A stretch of DNA of 64,000 nt from Entoloma clypeatum. Its lineage: Eukaryota; Basidiomycota; Agaricomycetes; Agaricales; Entolomataceae. Shown here one piece after another: positions 22,531 through 33,500 of the stretch (its first letter is position 1; the number at the start of each line of letters is the position of its first letter). Below the pieces are notes generated by a model. It was given only the letters and a program-made list of their open reading frames with translations, searched no databases and was not told the origin of the DNA. A program made the translations under genes and the position numbers. The stretch is taken from contig OY751495.1 in assembly GCA_963565915.1 (NCBI GenBank), forward strand, positions 3,534,001 to 3,598,000, given 5' to 3'.

Positions 22531-24925
22531 GGGATTGGGGGATTCTTGAGGTAAGCCTGTCATTCCGCTCTAGGATCATGTGTCATAGCAAGGCAACGGC
22601 AGGTGCGCTCGCATAGGATCCTCTTGAGGATGTTGCTGCCCTCGAATTGCTCCCCAACGCCTGTGTATATCTTCATATAGAGCAGCGGCAATGTTAGCCG
22701 CACTTGATGACTTCTTATCGGTCTAAGACATATGTCACAACTGGCAGAGATGTCAGGTGCATAATGATATCAGATAGTGAAGGAACATTCATTGGTGACC
22801 GGTGACCCATGAGATAGATACGTATGAGCCGAACTGGGACTGTGGAGGTTAGATCAGACACGGACTCGGGAGAATGGATGGGTACTGGTTGACAATCGAA
22901 ACAACTTAGATTGGCACTATCTATCGCCGGCTGCAGCGTTGAAGCCTACATATGACGACTTGTGTCACAGAATGCCTCGCGGGTCGCGATGGGTCGAGTC
23001 TTCGTGGGCCGCTGTGCCACACCGGGGAAGAGCCAGGTGTCATCAAAGACTCCTCCTGCGGGACCGGTTGACTGCATATCGCCCGCCTTCGACCGGCAAA
23101 AAGAAGGGCTCGGGGGAGTCTAAGAGGGACATCGAAAGTCCAAGTGACACGTTTGGAACGGGAAATTGGGATCAGAAAAGACGTACTTTCACTCTCGAAC
23201 ACGAAACTTCTATTACTAGTCCGACAGCGAACAGAAGACAAGACGCTGGGGCTCTGACAAATATGCCAAGCACCGTTGCCCGGGACCGTTGCGGTGCCGT
23301 GCAAGCCGCTTCTCAAAGGGTTCAGTCTCCACGGAAATTGAACGTTCTAACAAAAACCTACCTCGTCGCGATCCATGTAGACACGTGTTCCATGTTGTAA
23401 AAATGTGTTTCTTGATGGGGGCCCGTTAACGCTGCCATTGGTACAGTTGACCACCCCCGACCCCGAATTTCAGTCCGTGTCCCGTCAAGACCAAAAAAAT
23501 CAGCCGCCACCGCCACCATCTGACACCGGCGCCCAACCACATCCCACCTCGGACTGTCTCAAGAGTCAAAACTCGTAAATCCAAGGTTTCGGAGTCATGA
23601 GGTGCAACCGCTCACGGCCAGCGATGCAGTCATGTTTTGGGAAAACAACAAAGGTTGGGATTGACGCGCCAGCGGGGTTTCTAGAGGAGATGGCTGGCGT
23701 TCTGCAGGGTAAGCTTCGTCGCCGATGGCTGTTGGGAGCGTGGCTAGCTGCCGCTGTGGTGTTGGGATTGACGTGGAAGACGCAGAGTGGGTGTGGGAAG
23801 CAGGACGGTGCTAAGTAGGTGTATGTAGTAGCGTGCGTGAGGCCATGAGGGGGGTCGCGATCGATATCATACATTGTTGATCGGTGGAATACTATTGTAT
23901 GTAATTTGCAAGAAACATCACAGTTCGCCGCCGGAGATACCCGGTGGGTGATTGAGTTTCTGGCCGTGACAGATAACTATATAGTAGTATGTACACAAGT
24001 GGTCGCGGAGTTGGTGTGCCAGGTCGACTTGAGGTCGACTCGAAGGACGGTGAGTGTCTCGCACAACGTCTCGCATCGATAAACATCTATACAGTACAGT
24101 ACCCCCCTTATCCGTGGCGGCAGAACGGAGTTCCAGCCTAATTTCCACCACAGATGCATTGGGGACGGAATGGGGAAGTCGAGATCTGAAAGGAACATCT
24201 TGGGACAAGATCGACATCGGAAGACGGGCCGGTTTCCCGTTCCTGGTTCCTGGCCAAAGCCACCATCTTGATGAGGAGCTACGACGAGATGAACCATTCT
24301 TTACCAGTGGCAGGACATAACACGGGGCATACTTATGCGTATCTGGGGTGGAGAGGAAGGACACCACAGAGCACCACTCATGGGAGCGAAGCTGGCAGGC
24401 ATGTTTATCAACTTTTCCAGCCTGCGACAATATGGACACGCCCTGATAAGGTGCGCAACATGACAGAGTTATTTGGAGTAAAAAAATGAAACATTTTCCT
24501 TTCAAGTACACATATCCGCGAGGGGCATCGGCTCTGTCGATGAAGGCGTAATATTGTTTTGGACACTAAAAGCTTAAAAGTTCCACGACGGAGGAAAACT
24601 CAGGGGAGGTGTACGAACGAGGTTTGGTCAATTTCGCCAACGAAGGCCAGATCTGGAGTGAGGTTTTCCGGATCTGATCGACAATCACCGCAGAACATTC
24701 AATGCGGATAAGCAATGTATGACTATGCTCAGGGTGCTTGTGGCGGGGGAGTCTGCAACAACCTGGAACCGAATACATAAGGCTCATGCATGGTGCTTTC
24801 TTGACGACTCGGAATTTCCACTGAATGCCCTCTGGCTCGTCCACACTTTCTTGCTCTCCTGCTCGTTCGCCAACAACCAGTGCGACCAGCCTCAAGAACC
24901 TCCTGCCTTACCCAAACTCGCTGTC
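22531..24925. other. Long gene-poor stretch
   Basis: About 2.4 kb where I cannot support a gene. Several open frames of 60-200 codons overlap on both strands (for example 22,939-23,400 + and 23,918-24,511 -) but show no family, signal peptide or splice logic. The only segment with a protein-like feature is 23,597-23,818. Confidence 0.4.
23597..23818 (+). CDS. Possible small tail-anchored membrane protein
   Basis: A 73-codon frame with a basic stretch GKLRRRW followed by a single hydrophobic helix (LLGAWLAAAVVLGLTW) and a short C-terminal tail, a layout seen in tail-anchored proteins. It could also be the last exon of a longer unrecognised gene. Family unknown. Confidence 0.25.
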   Translation: MRCNRSRPAMQSCFGKTTKVGIDAPAGFLEEMAGVLQGKLRRRWLLGAWLAAAVVLGLTWKTQSGCGKQDGAK

Positions 24926-26946
24926 ATGGACTCCACCGCGACGGCGGCATACTGGATCACCGCCACGCAGATAGACTTCTGTGGTACGTCCCACACTTCC
25001 GTTCCTCCTGCCTCTCTGACCCGCCAATCTTCCAGCTATGTGTACATACCAGGTTTTCTCTTCCATCCAGCCTTCTTCGAGTTTGACCTGTTTCTTGCGA
25101 ATAGATGCCATCGTCGTCTGGGACTGGTTGATCAGTCTCAATAAGGAACGGATCTTGGTGAGCATGCACCTCCTCCCCTTGTCGCATTCAAATTATTCAT
25201 TGTGATCTTGGGGCAGATTTGGAACATGCGCTGGACTCCTATGAAATTCGCCTATCTGTTCTGCAGGCAATTTTCCACCTCGTCCCCTACCCTATGCCCC
25301 GACTAACCTTGCCCCTTCAACCCAGATACTGGGTTATCTCCGTCGTTCCATACCTCCTGTACTGTTTTGTTGTCAATTGGCATTCCTTGGAAGAATGTCA
25401 GAGGATTTTCAGGGTACTTCCACGCCTCGCAGCCCGTTAGGAGGTGCCGCTCACGTTCAACTCAGATCCCGGTTGTACTCGCCATGTGGAACCAAGTTGC
25501 CGCACAAGGTTTGTGTTTTCAGATACATTGTGCCCTCTCGTATACTCAAAACGGGCCTATATCAGTCATTCTCCTCCTTCGCACTTATGCTTTTTTCGGA
25601 AAAAATCCTTTCATTCTGGCTTTTCTTTTGGCTGCCCTTTCTGGGGTGATCACATATCAGCTCTACGTTGCCCTTACGCAGATGCTCTGTATGTTTCCGT
25701 CATTCCTCACATCTTCGCAAACTCACCAGATCTGGACCAGTACTTCCATTCATTACCGCTCCTTATGTGGGCCGTTTCTCAGCTCGCTCCGTCTTCCTAT
25801 TCACATCCTCCGTTTAGACCAAAGGGCCTTGCTTTCCGGTGTCGAAACCTCATTCTGCTCATCTTCTCGGCGAGTACATTCCTCGCTTCGAAGCGCTCCC
25901 TAATCTCAATTCGTTGGGCAGGCTTCTTTGTTGGTGGTTCATCAAGTCGTTACAGCGAGATACTGATCATCTTTTCCCCAGCTTGCCCCGCTCCTTTTCG
26001 ATACTATTGTTACCGTCATGACTATAGTGAGAGCCGTTGGGATCCGCAAGGAATGTGGTTCGAATGACAGAATCATCCGGACTTTCACGCGGGAGGGTAC
26101 ACGGCCGCTTCCCTCTGCTTTGAATCCCACCGATCTGATCCCTCCATGTCAGGTGTTTTCTATTATATTATGATTTCTATTGCAAACCTGGTTCGTTTTT
26201 TAACACTGCCTCATCCTTGGCGCGCCAAGATTGATAGGGCTGCAGGTCAATGGGATTTTCTATTTCCAGTATGACCTCTTCAACGTCGCGCTTCACCTCT
26301 ATACCTTGCTCATCAAACGCCAACAGACCTCGTCAAGAGATATCCGCGCTCAACATCCCGTTGAGCATCATGTTAGGTCCAATCCTCGCTTGCCGTCTCG
26401 TACGTGGTCTTCCTTTTTTTTGTCGCTTGAACCCCCCCCCGTCATGAAAAACTCCTCCCCTGTTAGGTTCTCGACCTCCACAAGCGGGCCGCGGAAATGC
26501 CTTCTGAATCGCTCGAAACAGTCGCGTTCGACAGCAAGTCCATTTCCGAGCAGCGAGACTCTTCCCGTCCCCGCCACAGACGCACGCGCAACTTGAACGG
26601 CCGGAACAACGGCCCATCCTACAGCTCCAACGTCATGCTCACCACCATTGGGTCCATCACTCCCGACCCCGACATTTTCGAACAGGACATCGGTGGTGTG
26701 ATGGGTGACGACGGCGTCCGGTTTGGACACAACGCAGACGCTGGCAGTGGCAATACCGTGACTGTCGTCGGAGGCCACGAGGACGGGGAGCCTGTGCATG
26801 ATGGCGAGCGTTGTCCGAACGGAACGCCGACGCCGACATACCATTCCTACGACGTGGGCCTCGGACGGTCTCCGAGTCAAGAGGACTTCAAAGCCGGCGC
26901 CGTCCGAGGCACCTCCCACATGGAACATGGAGCATCCATGGTCTGA
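24926..26946 (+). CDS. 7TM protein of the basidiomycete DUF6533 type
   Basis: A heavily spliced + strand gene for a seven-helix membrane protein of the large, uncharacterised family found in agaricomycetes. Recognisable exon products in order: MDSTATAAYWITATQID; AIVVWDWLISLNKERIL; IWNMRWTPMKFAYLF(C)RYW continuing VISVVPYLLYCFVVN; VVLAMWNQVAAQ; ILLLRTYAFFGKNPFILAFL with LSGVITYQLYVALTQML; GPCFPVSKPHSAHLLG; LAPLLFDTIVTVMTIVRAVG followed by IRTFTREG; VFYYIMISIANLV; a segment ending NIPLSIMLGPILACRL; and a hydrophilic C-terminal tail from 26,470 (VLDLHKRAAEMPSESLE) to the stop at 26946. The intron at 25,267 seems to start with GC instead of GT. Function unknown; a receptor or sensor role is only a guess. 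The start is the ATG at 24926, the first in frame. Confidence 0.75.
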
Positions 26947-28000
26947 TTCTTCTACCCACCTTTCTGACGTCCTTGACGCATTTCTTTTTTCATGGTTGCG
27001 TTACTATGCAGGTTTTGGATTCCCTGGATAAAGATTAATCCTTTTTTATTTTTTGGCCGGTCACAGTGATCCTTTCCATTGCTGCGTACCAGCCTCATTC
27101 ACGCACTGTATTTCTAGTACCTTCCATCCAATCCAATTATGCTATGCGTTCCCCTCAGCTCTACCCGCTCACGTTCTTTAAACAATGTTTACCCCATCAC
27201 GACGTATATATCTAGACTCTGCCCATCCTACATACTTTCAACACACCTACTTTGCACCCCCAGTCCCACGTCGATGTTTTCAATGGATCTTTGAACGTTA
27301 TATATATCCTTTAAGACTTTTTTTGCACCGCAATTCGTTTTTATTTACCTAGATACATGTATTGTCAGTTGTTGACTGCAGTACAGTCCTTGAGAACCCT
27401 CCTGAGGTGCAGTGGTCAAGGCAACCACGGACCCAGTCAGGAGAGGTCGTCGCGGAGGAGGAAAGGATGCACGGGTTCAAATGATGCTGTCCAGTGCCCG
27501 AGGACCGGACAGACCTGGGTAAACTTGAATAATGCACAAGTCTGACACAAGTCAGAATAGTGCACTGACCTTTGGTGGTGGGGTTGGGATGCATGCGGAA
27601 CCGATAAACGATGTAAGGAAAACAGCGCCACCCAATGGGCATACCGTTCCCATTGATGGTTACTAGTAGTCAGTTCCTCTGTCGATCGATGCCCCCCTCG
27701 GGGTTTTTTCTGGTACTTATGTCATGATTATCATTGATCACGGTTTACATGCAGGCCACAAACAATTCCTTTTCTACTGAGTATCGTGCGTTTGAAAACG
27801 CGAACAAGGCAGTGATAGCTAGATATGTCCCGGTTCTCTACCCTGCTTGAGATATGGGTTTGACGGGCAATATCATGGGACATTGGATGCAGGAGCCCAA
27901 GTCTTAGGATGCCTTCGTCGAAGCAGGAGAACCAGGATTATACAACTGCGCCAGATTCCTTTTCACCGGGGCCCGCCTCTGACGGCACGCGCCAGAATTT
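26947..28000. other. Intergenic region
   Basis: About 1 kb between the 7TM gene and the repeats upstream of SSP2. I see no gene. A stretch at 27,401-27,490 carries sequences like the pol III A and B boxes but no tRNA fold (see rejected items). Confidence 0.45.
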
Positions 28001-28107
28001 TCGCTGTCTCAAAGGAATGTTGTCGGAAAATTCCGGAGGCAATTGGCCTGGTTCTCGTTGCTCAAAGGGAGGTTGTCGGACAATCCCGGAGGCAATTGGC
28101 CTTCTCG
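28001..28107 (+). repeat. Tandem duplication of about 53 bp
   Basis: Two imperfect copies, about 28,001-28,053 and 28,056-28,107, both containing GGTTGTCGG- or TGTTGTCGG-like starts followed by the shared core CGGAGGCAATTGGCCT. They lie about 220-320 bp upstream of the SSP2 start codon. Confidence 0.7.
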
Positions 28108-28176
28108 AAGGTTGATGACTAGTTTGATATCTCTCAAAACCCGCGGACGGCGCCCCCGCAGTACACATGCCTGCGA

Positions 28177-28235
28177 CCCCCCCCCCCCCCCCCAGGTTTC
28201 AGAACCCGTGGCTAGTTGTCGTTGGGGCATATATA
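28177..28235 (+). promoter_or_regulatory. Poly-C tract and TATA box of SSP2
   Basis: A run of 17 C at about 28,177-28,193 followed by a TATA box (TATATAG, about 28,230-28,236) some 95 bp before the SSP2 start. The leader after it contains the motif GTGTTCAAAGCTATCATC that is also found upstream of SSP3 and SSP4. Confidence 0.5.
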
Positions 28236-28326
28236 GAGCGCTCTGGGGGTGTTTGCAACCTTCAGCAGAACAGGTGTTCAAAGCTATCATCACGCTCACC
28301 CAAACCAACGAGCCACCTACCGCACC

Positions 28327-28596
28327 ATGCACCTCGCCCACACCGTCGTCCTCTCCGTTGCTCTCTGCGTTGCCAGCACGCTCGCATCTCCATCTCTGTT
28401 TGAACCGTCAAAGCGCTACCAAATTTTTTGTCCGCCTGAGACAGTGAGAGGCAAGAGATGCCACCCGGCCGACGACAAATGTTGTCATCCTTTGCGATGT
28501 CAAGCTATAGGGGCAGATCGTGACTTCGTACGTCATCCCATCTTGCAAGGTTTGTTAATGACTCAGGTGAATCGTAAAATGTAGAAATGCCATTGA
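28327..28596 (+). CDS. Small secreted six-cysteine protein SSP2
   Basis: Exons 28327-28527 and 28585-28596 with a 57-bp intron (GTACGT ... ATGTAG); product about 70 residues. Signal peptide MHLAHTVVLSVALCVASTLA, then Cys spacing C-x9-C-x6-CC-x4-C. The second exon is only KCH and stop and supplies the sixth Cys. An alternative acceptor 18 bp upstream (ACTCAG) would give VNRKM without Cys; I prefer the downstream one because all four family members then end with six Cys. Family as for SSP1. Role unknown. Confidence 0.6.
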
Positions 28597-29184
28597 AACG
28601 ATTCCAGCAGCGCGGACGCTTTCCCTTCTATGCTGGTGAGTTTACGGTAAAGCCTATGGTTCCACATACTCACGATCGACTAGGAAATTTCCATAGTTTC
28701 GAGGAGACTGAGAAACACATTGGGAGGGTCAAGGTACAATTGAGGCGTAGGCGATTATGACATGATTGTACTGGTGTTCGTTGGGGTCCGAGCGAAGCCA
28801 CTTGTTGATAGAGTGCCTACAGCAGCAAATTAATTGAATTTATCACGTGGCCAGCAGTATGTGCGAGAAAAGGGAGACACACCTTCGTATCCGAGCTAGT
28901 TGGAGGACAGGCCTGCTAGCAAGAGTGTCTGATTGTGCGACCTAATACCAGTACCAAGAGGAGGGAAGACGTTATAATGCAACACATTTGGCGGGAAACA
29001 TGATGAACGTGTTGACACGACCGTAGAGGGAAAGGTACCGGGCCCGCCAAACCCGCATTTCTAGTTACGAATTCCCCGGACGACGAGGACGGAGCCAATG
29101 GCCCCCGCCTCCGCCCCTTGGTTGGGAGAATAAATGTGGTGAAACGCGGTCTTCCCTCACTGGATAATATCAAGATTACCAACC
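28597..29184. other. Intergenic region downstream of SSP2
   Basis: No gene or repeat recognised; open frames lack family features. Confidence 0.4.
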
Positions 29185-29496
29185 ATGATCCCGATTCCCG
29201 AGTCATCTGCGTCGACCATCCTACCCCCATACCCCGTCTTGTTGTCCTCGATGGGCGATCCGCGGGTTATGCCCATCGTCGTCCAGCGTAATCCCAATGA
29301 GCTCAATCTCGTCTATCCCAATCAACCATAACCAGCGCCGACCCGAACACAGCTGCATGCGGAACCGCCACCACCGCCACCAACGGTCCACCAAACGTCA
29401 GATCGCACGGACCGTTTCTGGCGATGGGTCTTGGGCTTCGGTGTTTTGGGAGAAAGGACGGGGCGTCGACAGTTGCCGGTGCGATCGCCGCCCTGA
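29185..29496 (+). pseudogene. Possible broken small gene
   Basis: An ATG at 29185 in a good context (ACCAACCATGATC) opens 48 protein-like codons (start MIPIPESSAS, then VMPIVVQRNPNELNLVYPNQ) and hits TAA at 29329-29331. The same frame then stays open for 54 more codons with a Pro run and RFWRWVLGFGVLGE, a short hydrophobic segment, to TGA at 29494. No donor and acceptor pair bridges the TAA well. It may be a small gene broken by one nonsense change, or two chance frames. Family unknown. Confidence 0.3.
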
Positions 29497-29870
29497 CCAG
29501 CTGGGGAAGGAGAGAGATAGGCGGGACGGCACCGCTGGTGTCTTGTGCGCACACCGCATGTCAGATGGGGGAGCAGTGGGGGAAGTAAGGACGGCACATT
29601 GTCGCTTGCGAGTCCGAAAACCCTTTCCCGCGTCGACCCCACTCCTCCCCCAGCTTCATCCAATCATTCCACTGCCGCTGCTAGATGTCAGCATCACTGC
29701 GCGTCAACGGCCCAGCAGGGACGAAATTGAGAGGTTGAGGTCGTAAGTATCCGTAACTGTCGTAGAGGGGGACCGGAGCTGTTGTAGTGTACTCGATTTC
29801 GTCCAGACATTTGACAGCTCGCATGCTGGTTGAAAAAGGCTTTCGAGGGACATCAGGAAAAGCTAATATG

Positions 29871-30180
29871 TGTTGAAACTTTTCCCATCACGTAGATTAG
29901 ATTAGATTAGATTACATCACGTGACCTTTACATATCTTCATTACATACTTGTTTGGTTGGTACAAACAGTAGTATGGTATATAAGACCAGGAAACTGTCA
30001 ATATCAACAAGTTGTCTCTTGACTCTTAACCAGCTCCATCACTCTCACCAGCCTCAACCGCTCTCACTAGCCTTACCCCCTCCAAACCATGTAAGTGACC
30101 ACAGCGGTATCGTAGAGTACTTCCACTGTAGCTATGTTGCTCAGTACACCTGTGGCTAGCGCCCAGGTGGAACTTCAACA
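29871..30180 (+). repeat. 5' LTR of copia A
   Basis: TGTTGAA...TTCAACA ends. Contains four GATTA units near the start, an E-box palindrome TCACGTGA (about 29,919-29,926), a TATA box GGTATATAAG (about 29,976), and ATGTAAGT, which is both a start-stop codon pair and a good 5' splice site (about 30,089). Confidence 0.95.
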
Positions 30181-30192
30181 GGTTATGGGCCC
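30181..30192 (+). other. Primer binding site of copia A
   Basis: GGTTATGGGCCC directly after the 5' LTR. It is complementary to GGGCCCATAACC, the anticodon arm of initiator tRNA-Met, so priming by a half tRNA is likely, as known for Drosophila copia. The same site follows the 5' LTR in copies B and C. Confidence 0.65.
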
Positions 30193-30543
30193 TGGATAGC
30201 AGAGGGACTTGGGAAACGCTGGCAACAGCGAGTACCTGCCCACTCTACCCTGGTTGGCAAAGAACCGATCAAAAGATCTAGGTTCTGAGTCTTACTTCTT
30301 CACATATGAACCTGGGAACGTCATTACGACAAGTACCTGTCATGAGACGTCCCTAAGGGGATTGACCTAGTACACTCCATGTGGAAACGTTGATCGCACC
30401 TTATACGTTTCTGACATATAAAGGGTTTTCCCGTGACCGCTATTCCTAAAGGGAATATGTCATAAGGAATCATTTAATTGTTTTCTTGAATCATATTCAT
30501 AACACATCACTGATTGGGAACCCTTTCTTAGATTCATCTAAAA

Positions 30544-33500
30544 ATGTCTACCTCTCGCTCTGCTCTTGACATCATCACCCCCTTCGACAGTATCGACTAC
30601 CAGAGCTGGGCCGAAAAGATGAAGTCTTACCTCCTCCATCAAGGAGTCTGGCACATCGTCTCTGGCGACATCACTCGTCCCGTGATCGCTGACTTCACCA
30701 CCACGGTCTCCACCCCTGGGGCCACTGCTGCTGCTCCCCCTGTGCTGACTACCACGATCGACCAGCCCGGCTTCCGTAAGGAAGAAAAAGCCTGGATCAG
30801 GGACGACGACGTAGCTCTCGGGGCGATACGCCTGAAGGTCTCTGAGGCGATCAGACGCCACATCAAGGACAGCACCTCGGCACTTGACACGTGGAAATCA
30901 CTGAAAGATAACTACTCCAAGGTATCCCCGGCTGTCATCTTCGGCGACTTCAAGACCGCCGCCACCTTCAAGCTGTCAGGACGCGACCCCGTGCCTGAAA
31001 TCGAACGCCTGGGGTCTCTTTTCGCTTGGCTCGCCGATTCGAACTTTGTCGTCCCCGATCTGATGCAGGCAATGATCCTCGCCAATGCGATTCCCGACGC
31101 CTGGTCGTCACTCTCCACCGCCCTTTTCCAGGTCTACGACGCCGACGATTTCACCTACAAAGCCGTCGCCGAGAGCATCATCTCGGAATACAGGCGCAAG
31201 TATTCGGTCGGGTCTACTCGTGCGTCCAATGAGCAGGCCCGGAAAATTTCCGGGACAAAACGCAAGGGGCAGGACCCCAAATAGGAAAAGCAGCAAAAGC
31301 CGAGTACCTCACAGAACGACGCTGACGAGCAGCCTAACTCGACCGACCATAGTACCGCTTCTGAAAAGAAGAAGGGAAAAGGACGCTGGCGCAATCAGAA
31401 GAAAAGCGCCAACACTGCAGACAACGTGTCCGAACATGTGGAGGAAACAGTTGAGTTCGTTGCTCCCGCCATCCACTTCCCCCCTCTTCCGACACCGTCC
31501 TTCACAACCGTCACTGGGCGCGGAAAAACGATGAGTACCGCCCAGCCAGACTCTCAAAGAATGCAGTCGCTCCTTCAGCGAATGAACCCCCCTCCGTCAC
31601 AGTACACCGGGCTTCCTTCTGAAAAACCATCCGTGTGGAAAAAGAACGACCATGTCCGCAAACTCGCGCGTGGAATTGGTGCTCGCCCCTCAGGATTGAA
31701 TCTTCGTATCCTAGATACCATCATTCCTGACATTGACGAAAGGCCGGCTAAACAGCGTCGCGTAGCCCCGTCGATAGAAGAATCGCTGAAGATGATGGAC
31801 ATAGACCATCAAAGCGAGCGGATGGGGCCGGAACAATTCGAAGATGGGCTGATCGAACTTGACGGTTCGTCACATCCTTCTCTCAAACTTGACCAAATGG
31901 GAAACACTAATAATCACGCACAGACGTTTGAATACATATTAGCTAGTACCGATGCAGATAGTATAGATCTCTTTAGTGATGATCTGTACAAAAAATATAT
32001 CAAACATTCCGCGTCCTGCACACACTGCAAAGAGAGAGAACGCGCTCAGTGGATCTTAGATTCCGGCGCATCATTACACTTTACCCATGAGTTCAAAGAC
32101 TTCGCGTATTACAGGCCTCTCAAGGCTAAGCGATTTGTCCAAACAGCTGCAAAGGGAAAGAAACTGGAAATTCTCGGAGTTGGGGCCGTTCCAGTACGGC
32201 ATACCCTAAATGGGGAAACTAAAACCCATCTCCTACGACCGGTATTTTATATTCCGGATATGGACACACGTCTATTGTCCCTAGGCGTCTTCCTTAACCA
32301 TGGTTACAAAGTTGATGGAATGCATGGAGAAATTAATATCTCTAAAGAGCTGAACAAAATACAGTTTTCGCCTCATTTCATCGGACAAACCATTTACTGG
32401 TTAGACACTGAAATACGCTATGACCAAATCCACGCGATCTCTAGCGAAATCACTGTTGAAACCTGGCATAAACGTCTTGGCCACCCAAATGACCAGGCGC
32501 TCAATAAAATTCCCACTAGTACCAAAGAAGTACCCAGAACGTTAGTACGTGAGAAATCACAGGAAAGCTGCACGGGGTGCCTCAAAGGGAAAATGCCGAA
32601 TCAGTCATACCCCAATTCAATGACGAGGGCTGTCAAACCCTTTGACCTGATTCATTCAGACCTGAAACAGATATCCACGGCATCGTACCACAAGTACAAA
32701 TACTTCCTCACGTTTCTGGACGATTTTTCATCTCATGTCTGGGTCGTCTTGCTTAGGAAAAAGTCTGGTGCCATCACGGCACTAAGACAGTTTCTTGCGA
32801 TGATCCAGAACCAATTTGCCGCTACTCCTAAGAAGTGGCGAGTTGATGGAGGTGGAGAATTTGACGAATACAAAGATGTACTTGCCGATCATGGAATTCT
32901 GATCGACGTCACGCTCCCATATCAGCACAAGCAGAATGGTAGAGCAGAAAGGATCAATCGAACACTATGGGAAAAATCTCAGGCATTGCACTTCGATGCA
33001 TGCTTACCACCCATGTGGTGGGAATTCTGTTTGGAACACGCAGCATTTCTCTATAACAGAACCCCCATGCAGCGTCTTGAATGGAAAACCCCTTACTTCA
33101 GGGTGACCAATGAGATCCCCAACATGTCCAGCGTCAGAGTATTTGGATGTCAAGTATATGTATATATCCCAAAGGAGAAACGTAGGAACTCCCTGGAATC
33201 AAGATCCGATTGATGATTTATCTCGGATCGAAACCAGGGGTCAAAGGATACCGCTTCATGGATCCTGAGACCAACACGATTTTCATGGGAGGGAAAGCTA
33301 TCTTTGATGAAAGCAAGTACCCTAGGTGCCATATCGACCCGTTGCCAGAAAACCACCCAGAAATGGAAAACCCAGAGCCGGCTGATGAGTTTGAGGATCT
33401 CATTCCTGGCAGCAATGACGACGACAGTCACAATGAAACACCTCATGACCCACTTCCCATTGAACAGGATCAACCTGAATCAGACAACGAATTGCCCGCC

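Noticed and set aside
22939..23400. Open frame of 153 codons on + and overlapping 131 codons on -
   Set aside because: Neither has family features, start context or introns; GC-rich DNA gives such overlaps by chance.
23918..24511. Open frame of 197 codons on -
   Set aside because: Composition and lack of any motif suggest chance; the opposite strand is also open over much of it.
27401..27490. Possible tRNA or SINE: GGTGCAGTGGTCAAGGC resembles a pol III A box and GGGTTCAAAT a B box about 60 bp later
   Set aside because: Acceptor and T stems do not pair and the B box lacks its usual end. At best a relic; not called.
29885..29910. GATTA repeats in the copia LTRs taken as a minisatellite
   Set aside because: Four units occur at the same place in all six LTRs, so they are part of the LTR and not an independent array.
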